A stretch of 64,000 bases of DNA from Isoetes taiwanensis (lineage: Eukaryota > Streptophyta > Lycopodiopsida > Isoetales > Isoetaceae), in assembly GCA_021234155.1 (NCBI GenBank), contig JAJEKV010000074.1, positions 2,858,877-2,922,876 of the forward strand, read 5' to 3'. The stretch's first letter is position 1, and each line of letters starts with the position of its first letter. The position numbers and the translations under genes were made by a program. Positions 33,471 through 44,371 of the stretch are shown here, piece by piece. Under the pieces are notes generated by a model. The model was not told the DNA's origin. It did no database searches and saw only the letters and a list, made by a program, of their open reading frames with translations.

Positions 33471-34567
33471 TATCTCCATCTCTCCTTTCTCTATTCTCTC
33501 TCTTCTCTCTCCTATCTCTTCTCTCCTCTCTCTCTCCTCTCTCTTCTTTCCCCTCTCTCTCTCCTCTCTCTTTCCTCTCTCTTCTCTCTCCTCCCTCCTC
33601 TCTTTCTCTCTCCTCTCTCTCTCTTCTCTCTCTCCCCTCTCCCTCTGTCTCTATTCTCTCTCCTCTCTCTTCTTTGTCTCTCCTCTCTCCTTGCTCTCTC
33701 TCTCCTCTCTCTTCCATCCTTCTTCTCTTTCTTCTCTCTCTTCCCATGCTCCCTTCTCTCTCTCTCTATCTTTCTCTCTCCTCTCTATTTCTCCTCTCTC
33801 CTCCTCTCCTCTCTTCTCTCTCTCTTCTCTCTCCTCTCTCCTCTCTCTCTCCTATCTCTCTCCTCTCTCTCTATTTCTCCCCGCTCTCTATCTCCTATCT
33901 CTCTCCTCCCTCTATCTCCTATTTCTCTAACTCCTATTTCTCTTGTCTCTCTCTATTTCTCCCCTTTCTCTCTACCTTTCTCTCTCTTTTCTATTTCTCT
34001 CTCTCCTCTCTCTCTCCTATCTCTCTCCTCTCTCACCCCTCCCTCTCCTCCCTCTCCTCTCTCTCTCTCCTCTCTCTCTCCCTCCTCTCTCTCTCCCCTC
34101 TCTCTCTGCCCCCCTGTGTCTTTCCTCCTTCCCCTCTCTCTCCTCTCTCTTTTCTGCTCTCCTCTCTCCCTCCTCTCTCTTCTCTTTCTTTCCCCTGTCT
34201 CTCTCCTCTCTCTTCTTTCCTCTCTCTCTCTCTTCTCTCTCTCCCCTCTTCCTTTGTCTATCTTCTCTCTTCTCTCTCTTCTTTTCGTCTCCTCTCTCTC
34301 CTCTCTCTTCCCTCTCCTCTCTTCTTCCCTCTCCTCTCTTTCTCTCTCCTCTCTCTCTCATCTCTCTTCTTTCCCCTCTCTCTCCTCTCTCTTCCGTCTT
34401 TCTTCTTTCTCTTCTCTCTCCTCCCCCCTCTCTTTCTCCCTCCTCTTTTTTTTTGTTTCTCTCTCTCTTCTCTCTCTCCCCTCTCCCTCTGTCTCTATTC
34501 TCTCTCTTCTTTGTCTCTCCTCTCTCCTTGCTCTCTCTCTCCTCTCTCTTCCATCCTTCTTCTCTCT

Positions 34568-34607
<40 letters not shown>

Positions 34608-34932
34608 CTCCCTCTTCTCTCTCTCATCCCTCTCCTCTCTCCTCCCTCTCCTCTCTTCTCTTTCTCTCCTCTCTCCTCTCTCTCTCCTCTCTCTCTCCTC
34701 TCTCTCTATTTCTCCCCTCTCTCTATCTCCTCTCTCCTATCTCTCTCCTCTCTCTCTCCTATCTCTCTCCTCTCTGTCTCTCCTCTCTCCTCTCTCCTCT
34801 CTCTCTCTCCTCTCTCTCTATTTCTCCCCTCTCTCTATCTCCTATCTCTCTTCTCTCTCTATGTCCTATTTCTCTATCTCCTATCTCTCTTCTCTCTCTA
34901 TCTCCTATCTCTCTTCTCTCTCTTCTCTCTCC
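33471..34932. repeat. CT-rich satellite array 2, 1.46 kb
   Basis: Same composition and words as array 1, preceded by the same header 'acccatgtgccctat' (about 33458). Open frames up to 605 codons are compositional. Confidence 0.92.
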
Positions 34933-34964
34933 AAACCCCCCACGCTATCTCTCTATCTGAGTTT

Positions 34965-35460
34965 TTACAAAGTTTAAGCAAACTTTCTATTTTTAGACTG
35001 AAACTTTCTATTCTTATTTGGGGTGCTTACCACCTAGAGCATACGCAACATTCTAGCACATTCTATTTTGAGCATTTTGCAGCGTCAAAAAAAACTTTCT
35101 ATTTTTGGATTGAGGTGCTTACCCATGAGCATCTGCAACATTCCATAACATTCTATTTTGAGCATTTGCAAAGTTTCAAAAAACTTTCTATTTTTAGATT
35201 GAAACATTCTATTTTTTAGTGGGGTGCTTACCCATGAGCACACTGGAACATTCGAACATTCTATTAGAGCATTTGCAAAGTTTCAAAAACTTTCTATTTT
35301 TATTTTGAAACTTTCTATTTTTTAGGTGAGGTGCTTACCCATGAGCACCTGGAACATTCCACACATTCTATTTTGAGCATTTGCAAAGTTTCAAAAAAAC
35401 TTCTATTTTTAGACGCAAGTTTCTATTTTTATTGAGGGTGCTTACTCATGAGCATTCTAG
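34965..35460. repeat. Tandem repeat, period about 115 bp, four to five copies
   Basis: Each unit contains 'gtttcaaaaaactttctatt', 'ggggtgcttacccatgagca' and 'acattctattttgagcattt' in order, with moderate divergence. The array starts after CT array 2 and ends in a run of 'acattctagaac' words that also occurs after CT array 1 (about 33030). Confidence 0.82.
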
Positions 35461-35521
35461 GACATTCCAAAAGATTCTAGAACATTCTAGAACATCCTAG
35501 AGTATCCTTGAATTAATTAGA

Positions 35522-35790
35522 CCCCAGCCTTAACTAAGCATGGACTTCTTATTATTTCAAGAAAAGACTGGTTGGTCTAGTGGTAAGGGTGGGGGGTTTG
35601 GGGGGCAATGTCTAGGGTTCGAGTCCGTGGTAAACCAAAAAAAATTTGTCCACCAAACTTGGGAGCTTTTGAGAGGCCAAGGCCCACGGACGGCCGAGAT
35701 CAAGCCACGTGGCGCATCCTTTACCGTCGATGGGGGTGGAGTTACTAACTCACTCACGGACGCTATTCTTTTATTATATTAGAAACTAGA
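35522..35790 (+). mobile_element. tRNA-derived SINE, copy 2
   Basis: Matches copy 1 from 'ccccagccttaactaagcat' to 'ctttattatattaga'. The A box is TGGTCTAGTGGTA (35573-35585) and the B box GGTTCGAGTCC (35616-35626), the latter a perfect consensus. It is the better preserved copy. Confidence 0.8.
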
Positions 35791-36366
35791 TTAAATCATT
35801 AATAGCCAAACAAAAATAATCTTATTGTAGACTTTTACACATCCCCACCTACCATCATCAGTGATAGTAGTTTTTCAAACTATGAATTTCTATTATATAT
35901 ACCACATATGCATCTTTAAAAAGGAACTGTAAGAGATGGCCAATATCCCTTTAGATACCAGAGTTGGTTGCATAACATCTTCCTTTAAGGGTTAGATATA
36001 AGTGCAATTTGATCACCATATCTACAAGGTGTCGTTGCATTAAATGTAGTTCAGACTATAGATGTTATAAGCTATGTTTTGAGCTTCTGTTAAAAGTTTT
36101 TCAATATTATTATATGTTCCTTGATTGTTGATTATTATTAAAGTTACAGAATTTAATTTATATTTTTTGTTTTTTCCAGTTAAAAAAAATAGGCAAGTGA
36201 AATTTTATAGTACATAATTCAAAAGTTTCGCCAAGTCCAAATATATATAAATGTAATAATAATAATAACTTTAGCCAAATTTATATCATAAAATACTGTA
36301 AAATTTTGAAAAATAGCCAAACCATTTTTTATGAAAAAATATATAGTATGCTTAATTTTTTCCCTG
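35791..36366. other. Right arm of the hAT-like element
   Basis: AT-rich with no gene. 'agccaaa' occurs repeatedly here and in the left arm (28915-29050), which could represent subterminal repeats of the kind hAT transposases bind. That role is an inference. Confidence 0.45.
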
Positions 36367-37141
36367 ATTACTTTGTTTGTGATTTTTAAGCTTGTCCAAT
36401 AAGTTTCGATTCTGTTGTTTCTCATATTCATTATTTTGTTTATTCCAGACACCCATCAAATTTATATAGAAGATATTTTGGAAGGTAGGATACAGACTGG
36501 TTTCTTTCCTTACTTTTTCTGTTAATGTGTTTTGTATTTATATAAGGATTTGAATCTTTATGTGACTCAAACCGGATATCTTATATGAGTTTAATTAAAA
36601 TCCAGTTATTTATTGAAGTATTTTTTCGGCATTTTGACTATCATGCTACTTTTGATTCCTTGTTTAATTGATCTTGTTTTACTACAGGTTTAGCTACTTT
36701 GTTTATGTTATTATTCTTTGCCATGATATGATTTTGAGAGGCTGACACTAATGAAATGTAGCGGGATATGACGTCTTTTTAAAGGTACCACTTGAATTGC
36801 ATGGTTGTTGCATGCATATTTAATCATCTAATTAGTCTTTCCTTGTACGTCTTTATTCACATGGCTACTACTTTATATCCAAGATAGACCTAAGTATTGG
36901 ATTGTACGCCCTATTCAAGCTTTGAAATGGATCTAAATGCACCATTTCCAGAACTGCAAATAGTAGATTTTAGTTCTCAAAGCCTTTGACCATTGCTGTT
37001 TGCCATTGCTAAAAGGAAAGAAAGCTTGCCTGGCTGTTCAGTTTCCATTAAGTGTGCTAGTTACATTGTAATCTCTCTTGTTGACATAAGATAAGCTATT
37101 TTTGCCTTATAATGTTGCCATTTTACTATTTGCAGATTGCA

Positions 37142-38278
37142 ATGGAGGAAAAGATTACATTTGTTGTCATTGAAAGGCTTGATCTGAGACCCTATAGCAG
37201 GTGTATGTTGGTACATTTGTTAGAATCGACCATCGTTGAGGGGTTCCTTTACAATTAAAAGATCCCGATTGAATGATGTGAAGGCTCATTGGAAAGGCAA
37301 GGTTAAGCAAATTCATAAGCATGGGAGACATGTACAACTTCTAGTTCAACGTCTTTACTGCCCTTGTGATTTAACAAAGTACAAGAATGATAGAGTACGT
37401 GGTTTTCCAAAGATGCAACCAAACTGTAAGTTCTTTTCAGATATTATTCATTTTTTTCTGCTGTATTGAAGTAGATATTTGTTCTACTATTTTCTTTAGT
37501 ACGTTCCATGGGACCTTTGCTAATTCTATTTTTTCCCTAATTTTTTTCTCTAGGGTTGTGCCTATCAGACCAATAAGACTTGGTAAGTGCTGAAAGCATA
37601 ACAGGTGTATTTCATGCTTTCCATTTTGATCTTGGTTCTATCATTTTTGAAGGCGAGAACTCAGTTGAGTTACGCAATAAATCAATTTGGTTTTGGAATC
37701 ACATTTTCTATCCAAAGCTTAAAAAGATAGTGGAAATCCCTCTTCCTAACCTTGCTGAAATGATTTCTCTACCAAACCATCGTACGATGTTGTTGTTATC
37801 ACAAAAGAAGTTGTGGACCGAGATTCGTGTTGCTTTGAAAGAGCGATCTAGTGTATGTGGCCATGTAAAAGTTGACATGGCAATTGACATTTTTGTTTCC
37901 TTATTCAGCTCAGTCACTTCTGTGAAGAAGACACTAACAATATCAAATATATCTAATGAGATATTAGATACGCTACTTCCTGAGAAGTGGAGGTCTACGC
38001 TTCATGACAGAGGTGCAGATCATATTGAATGCAAGATCAGTTGCAATACATTGCGGTTGATTCGAAGCTGTTTAAGAAGACAATCTTTGTACCTTACTTT
38101 CAAGTATAGAAGATGGCGCAGGGTTTTAGAAGGACAAAAGTTTAGGTGGGTTCCTCTTGATCAAGACGAAGACGATGGGACACATTCAGAAGTGGTATGT
38201 CTACCTATTCATATGAATGGTCTTTTGTTTAAAACAGTCGAAGTTGAAGCTAAATGGACCTTATTTGATGTTCGATGA
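37142..38278 (+). pseudogene. Unit 2 plus-strand gene (family P), disabled
   Basis: Same layout as unit 1. Small indels near 37183-37230 break the first exon, and the TAA is present at 37574-37576. From 37580 the frame is open for 232 codons and continues unbroken into the C-terminal part (RRWRRVLEGQKFRWVPLDQD). It is therefore the only copy with the second exon and C-terminus joined in one frame, because unit 1 shifts frame near 22835 and unit 3 is split. Confidence 0.7.
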
Positions 38279-39987
38279 AGGTTGGAACTAGAAGGCGATC
38301 TAAGCTATTTTAAGTTCCTAGTAAATGGAGAAAAGATTGTGAAACAAAGAGAAGAGTTTAAGAAAGTAAAAGATTGTTTTGCCTCTGTTTGTAGCCTCAT
38401 TATATGAGTACTAAATGGAAGCCAAAACATTGTATATTTGCTCAAGATGAGTTCGAGAAAGTTACGCCCTTGTATTTTACGATATATGAGCGTTAATATT
38501 CATTCAGCGATATCGGTTTGTCCTCATCTCATGTGGAGCATTTTGGTTACACAAATAGGGCTCTTGTTTAAAGATCAACTTTAGAGCAAACAGGCAAAAT
38601 TGAATGTAAAAATCTGGACAAGGAACTAGCTTGCAGAATCTATCAACAATTTTTCATCTTGCAAATAGGTCCTTCTCATTTGTCATAGTGCACCACACTC
38701 ATTATATTAGTTCCATTCTATTCTTCAACTCATGCTATTAAATGCATCTAAAATTACCTTTTTCCTATTGCTCATGTAAGTTATGTTGTAATGTTTCCTT
38801 GGGGATGCAAGCATAAAGTAATTGTTGACTTTTCTATTTCCCTCATACTTATGTTAGGATCAACCCTTGTTGCTTTCGCATCTCATCCATCTTTCACATT
38901 GAAAATGTATCCACCAATGGCATAATCCTGTAGCTGCTCAGATATACTGGCTTGTGCTGTAGGATCTGTTGCAGGTTCTATATATCTTTTGTTGGTTGCC
39001 ATTAATCATATTCAGCTTAGATTCAGGTTTTTAGGTCCCTTAGTTGCTCTTCTGGGCATAATTGAATTTGAAAGAATTGTCACTCCCCTAGGGGATATAT
39101 ATGGACAGATGGCATAATGCGTTCGAGGTCAAAAAAAACCCACGTATCGGCTTTTTGGAGTAGAAAAATCCATCCCATACGTGTTTTCGAATTAACATAC
39201 ATTATAGCCCCTATCCATAGATTTATGATTGGTTATGCCAAATTATATAATCCCTTTCCAACTTTGTACCTTTTGTGAGGACATAGGTCTAGGGTTCCAT
39301 TTAGAGGCCACATATGCTTGCATGGACCCCCATGGACCTTCGTCACATTGAGCTTGGTCACGTTCCAGGGTCAACGTGACATATTGACCTTGATCACGGG
39401 GCTTAGGCAATGGAGGAGGTGAAAAATTGAAATGTTTGCCCCATTACACCATTGGACTGTTATAATTAGCCACACCCAAGCCACAACTTTGAATGTTTGC
39501 TCCATAGAATCAACCATAGAGGTTTTCTCAAACTATTCAGGACTACCATACCATAATCATAATTAACAAAAAAAAAAAAAGGCAAATAAGGCATAAACTT
39601 ATAATTGCAAAGATGATAAGCCATCTTTTAACCTTATTATGGGGCAAAGCCAACAATGTTCTAGAATGGTCTGTTCAATTTCAAGTAGGTTACCTCTTCA
39701 GAGTTTTTACTTAAATTTAAACATTTGATTGTCATGAGTTGCAAAGGAGCAAAGAAGGTATGACTTGAATCAAAGATCTTTCCTCTAAAAGCAAGGTTGT
39801 TTTCAGATCAATAAATTCAAGTTTGGAATGGATAGAACTATATAGGACTCATGTACCAACTCGACTTTATGAAATTCTACATAGGACTAATTGCAGCGGC
39901 CACAAACATGAAGTAGCATAATCATTAGGAACTACATATATTATAGAGTCATAACTAATGATAACATATGTATTTTTCCTAGAGTGT
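38279..39987. other. Unit 2 spacer between the converging genes
   Basis: Matches unit 1 23049-24765 with scattered clustered differences (for example near 38395, 38810, 38865 and 39115). No supported gene. Confidence 0.45.
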
Positions 39988-40620
39988 CTAGTTATCTAGA
40001 GTGGATATGTTGGAGAAGAATACTAAGGGATAGGGCCAAGAATATGAAAGAAGACGGCTAAACATCATAGCTTGCTCGCTTGCAAAGACTTGCTTTTGCA
40101 AGTTGTTACAGGAATAATATAATGAGATATTATGATTGGCAATGTTATGCATGTCATAACTAAGTTTATTAATGCTAGCTTGAAGCTGAAAGTTACATGT
40201 TTGGAGTTTCTGCATAGCAGCTCTAATGTTGTCATGGGGAAGATCTACTTGCTAAGTTTTGGCAATATCCAAGTAAGCCTTGATGCCCCATGCCTATAAA
40301 TTTGAACAAGGCTGTGGGAGAATCAAATACAAGTTGAATTTGATTTTGGATATAAATCTCCATGTGTCCATAAATCAATATTGCATGCTCCTTGTGATCT
40401 TAAAGAATCCTCATCATAATCTTTCTTAGGCCCTATCTTTCTTTTAAGAGGCATGAAATTTTGTGGTACCTCCACCCGAAATTGGCAAACCTTCCTCCTT
40501 GAATTTATGTTTCCTACAAATAAATAGTAGGCATTCTTAGATATGAATAAGATTTAATTTATGGTGTTGCAAATTGACATACCGTTATCATCCATCCTTG
40601 AGCTCATTAGAAATTTGTAG
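39988..40620 (-). pseudogene. Unit 2 minus-strand gene start (family M), truncated
   Basis: Equivalent to 24766-25400, with the same 11-bp loss (near 40343). The helical exon (39988-40215) is identical in sequence to the other two copies at protein level. Confidence 0.58.
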
Positions 40621-41128
40621 CTTTGTAGCTCCAAAAGAATGTAAGAAGGACCTGCCGAAAAAAATTTAGTGGCGAATTGTGATATGAATATGGTAGCTCG
40701 GTCTAGAATTAGCACGAGGAAAGTGAAGGCAAATTAATAGCAAGACAAAGAAATAAAGGCAACCTATGGTCTAGAACTAATTATGATGCTAAAATGGCTT
40801 GCTCAATAAAAAAGCGCTAAAAGTCGCAGGAGATATCTATAAATAGAAGATGAACTTCAATTACTCATATCTCCGCAACCAGAGATCCGATTGAAGCGAT
40901 TTATATTTCTTGGAACCGTCTCCGAGTCTAGTTTCCAATTTGAAGTGGAACTTCCTGTAATTTATCCGTACGAGGGAGTAATATCTGAAAATGTGACAAG
41001 GGGTCAAAGATGATTGCTTTGCAAACATTAGCTCTGATTCCAAAGAAAACCATTATTTTTTCAAAGCCTTCTAATCTCATCATCTTCAATATCCTATCAC
41101 TAACCTTAAGCCTAACTCTTGGAGCCTT

Positions 41129-43159
41129 CTTTTTTTTTTTTTCTTTTTTCTTTTTCTTTTTCTTTTTTGAGGAAAAGAAAGGATTTTATATTAATCATAA
41201 TTTAAAATATATTACAAAGGATAGGCCTGAAGTCTTGAAAGTAAAAATAAAGAGAGTCTCTGATACACATATCACAGAACCAATTATCATCAAATCAGGC
41301 TGTTGAAACAAAATTCGGTCCAACCATGGATCGGGTTTGACAAAAAGGTGAGCATCAGGGACTTGATAAAAGCGAGAATTGGCAAAGCAGGGGCATGAGG
41401 TCATTAGCGTGATTAAAGCAAAGAAGGTGGGATAGGAGGAAGATTTGAAAAAGAGTGGGTAGTAGAGGGGGCCATACTATAGGAGGGCAAGGAGTACCAA
41501 TCGATTTCGATCCAAGATGGAGCAAGCAGTAGAAGTTCATTGATAGGGACTTGCATAAATGTCCAAGAGCACCCGGTGCAAGCCTCACATCTCCTTTATG
41601 ATAATAGTACATGAACCACAAAGCAGCAAAATTGATTCTCCGTGGCGAGAGGGTTGTGGGAAGCAATGAATTTGTCTTGAGAATAAATGCATTATAAGCC
41701 TCACGGATGCTTAGTAGCGACATTCTGTGTGATTTCAAGCTCTAATATGTGAGAAGCTACATGCGGGCTTATCTTAAGGCATTTTTATAAGCAAATTTCT
41801 GTAGTTACCAGTAACAATCTATCTTTTCAGGTACCACTTTGGTGGCAGCATTCGTTGCTTTATGGAGGGTTGGTATTTCAAAGTATCATTGCCAAAAGAA
41901 AAACAAAGTTTTGCATGGATGTATTATGTGGAGGATCTTGGCTCATCCAAAGGAGCATTTAATGCCAAAGTGGATTTTTCTTGACAAAAAGGTTTCTTGG
42001 GATAGGGGCTCAAGTTAAGGTCTTGATGATGAGTACCTTTGGCAATATGACGAGAATATATAAAATTTTTGGGCAAGTAAATAAGTAGCGGTTTAAATTC
42101 TTTTTTATTTCCAATGTAGTTTTTATCTCGTGACTTCATCAACTAAATTGTTAGTGTCTGTCTCTACTGATATATGCCTTAGAGTATTCCGTTCGTGAGA
42201 TTTGAACCCTTGTTATTTATGCAAATAGAACATTTGTATGTAAAACATTTAATAGGCATGTGGTGACTGAGGCTTTCATCCTTCCATCTATTTATCTTCC
42301 TAAGTCGTCCAAGTCAATTTTGCATTCTTTCTGATATCATCATTATGTATAACTATGTAGATAAAACGAGTTGGAGATGGTTGAAACTGTACATTGGGAA
42401 TACAACACTAAGCCCATTTAGCCAAGGTAGACTGAAATGCCAAGGTAGTCATGGCTGCTTGGCGCGACGTTCCTGTGTGATCATTGGGGACATCATCAGG
42501 AAGCATGACTCTTCTCTATACCTGCACCACACTGTTCAAGAATGCTGCAAACTAGGAATGAATTTTGATCAGTTAGAGAGTCAAACAAAGAAAGTGGATT
42601 TAAACTCTCCCCAAAGAAGCCAATCCATGTCATATTTTTTCTTCCTAGCAGCCTTGTGGCCCAAAGCACATCTACTAAGTTTAAATCGGAAGTTAAATTT
42701 CATCTAGGTAAGGACACACTTCTTATATGCTAAGGCCACATTATTTCTGTGCTTCCAGACAATCCATAAAGACAACTGAAGAATAGAAGTATTGACAAGG
42801 GAATTCTGAGATTGAAGGAATTGGGAAGTGCTGGTGGCAGACTCCATGTCAGAGATTTTCAAATTAGGACCGACTTGAGATAGCCAGTACTAGAAGCTGC
42901 GAACTTTTGGACAAGTGAAAATATGTAGAACTATCTCATCGTTGTTTTTGTAGAGAGAACAAGTAGAACTTAGCACAGATTTAAAATTCCTCTTTATTGT
43001 TTTGCTGAGAAGAGCGTTAATGGAGGACGGTGGAGGACAAGCCACGAGAAAACTTTAATCTTAAGGCAAGAATAAGATTTCCAACTAGAACACAAGATGC
43101 TTTTAAAAATTTTGGGGGTTAAACCCTGCCGAGTAGCATGCTTATCACTTTTAGTAGGG
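41129..43159 (-). mobile_element. Unit 2 LINE, 3' part, minus strand
   Basis: Same LINE segment as in unit 1, with the poly(A) at 41129-41168 seen as T-rich on the plus strand. Minus-strand reading from 43159 gives SCLKIKVFSWLVLHRPPLTL, a clearer zf-RVT start than in unit 1. It ends at the unit 2/3 junction. Confidence 0.72.
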
Positions 43160-43163
43160 AGGC
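43160..43163. other. Unit 2/3 junction with AGGC microhomology
   Basis: Identical to the junction at 27936, so it was copied with the unit (for example by unequal crossing-over) and did not arise by a second independent break. Confidence 0.88.
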
Positions 43164-44093
43164 TAAGGCTAATTGACAAGAAAGGCAACTTCAATATAAT
43201 ATGTTGGATAACATGTTTGATCATATGTCGAAGTTTGTATATCATAACTTTGTGGCACATTGGCGAACAAACAATTCAAGGAATCCATGAAGAGTCTTCA
43301 TTGATGATCAGTATTATCGAGTTCTTGATTTCTCGGAGAATTATACTTTGAATCCATTCAACGAGATTCAAGCACAACATTGATACAATGAACAAATCAT
43401 CATATTGGTCCACATCACGATGTTCAAGGTAAAGGGCAAAATAAGGAAATGTGTGCACTTCTTTATTTCAGATGACAAAATACATGATACCCACGTTGTA
43501 CAAAAAGCATTCAAGATGCACCTCAATTGGCTAAAAGAAAATGGTCTTTGGCCATATGAAATATCACTTAGTTTGGTCGGCCGGGTGTTGCAGCCCAATT
43601 CAAGTCGAGAAGAGCATTCTATCATGTAACTAGGTAGTTTTTATCTTTGCCCTACCGACGATTTTGCCCGAGGTGCCCTATTCTTTTTTTTTCTTCTTCT
43701 ACGAAGGCGGGAAAGAGACAAACAAAGAAACAAACTATTAACCGATTTTTTTCCCTCAAAAGTTTACTCCCTTTTGCGAATTGTTCCTCCCTCCCGTTCA
43801 CTTGAATCGCTTCACAAGATCGCCCAGACCGTGAAGCATTTTGATATGTAATCCTGGAAGTTATAAAGAGGTTCGAGAGATTACTGGAGCACCTAACTAT
43901 TTCCAATGAATCTATCAACAGGTAAGACCACAACAAAATATAGAAATCAATTGCTTTAACTGATTCTTGTGTTTGTTTCAGAACAAATGCAGGAGAGATC
44001 TAGGCATGCTTGCTGGGCTTGACATTGGCATGTGATTTGTAATATCCAAAGTTTGATACATATAGGATTCTGAGCTTGTCCAGTAAGTTTTGA

Positions 44094-44371
44094 TTTGTTT
44101 GGGTGCATATTCACACGGGGGTGACTCCGAGCAACGAGAGCTGTTAGATAGGCATATTCTCCCCTTATTCCTTAATCTACACCGTACACAAAGTTCCTCG
44201 TTTGTGGGGTATGGATGTATAGAATTTGTTATACTGTATAACAAGATTTGCAAAATATTATAAGATTTCAGGCAATATACTATATGGTATTGATTTTGTA
44301 CGTGCAAAACATAATTACAGGGGCTCTCGCTGCCCTACGTCACCCCCCGTGTGAATATGCAACCAAACAAA
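44094..44371. mobile_element. MITE with inverted ends of about 32 bp
   Basis: The left end 44094-44125 (TTTGTTTGGGTGCATATTC through GGGGGTGAC) is matched in reverse complement by 44339-44371 with one base change and one extra G. The 278-bp body has no coding capacity. It sits at the left edge of the first insert in unit 3. The first few bases overlap the unit's own 'gatttgtt', so the true end and target duplication are unclear. Superfamily not assigned. Confidence 0.8.

Larger units (their letters stand above)
28887..36366. mobile_element. hAT-like non-autonomous element, 7.48 kb, CT-filled
   Basis: The ends are CATGGAAAAAATTA on the left and, in reverse complement, CAGGGAAAAAATTA on the right: 14 bp with one mismatch, fitting the CAGGG-type ends common in hAT elements. 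An 8-bp duplication ATTACTTT flanks it (28879-28886 and 36367-36374). The uninterrupted site is present in units 1 and 3, confirming the boundaries. No transposase is visible. The interior is mostly pyrimidine repeats, two SINE copies and a 115-bp tandem repeat. Confidence 0.88.
27936..43159. repeat. Array unit 2, carrying a hAT-like insertion
   Basis: 15,224 bp in total. Subtracting the 7480-bp element and its 8-bp target duplication leaves a backbone of 7736 bp, essentially the same length as unit 1. It contains the fragment of the transposase-like gene (27936-28420), the family P gene (37142-38278), the family M start (39988-40620) and the LINE 3' part (41129-43159). Confidence 0.92.

Noticed and set aside
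33320-35219. Frames of 546 and 605 codons over CT array 2
   Set aside because: Same composition effect as array 1; they run into SINE and minisatellite sequence without any domain.
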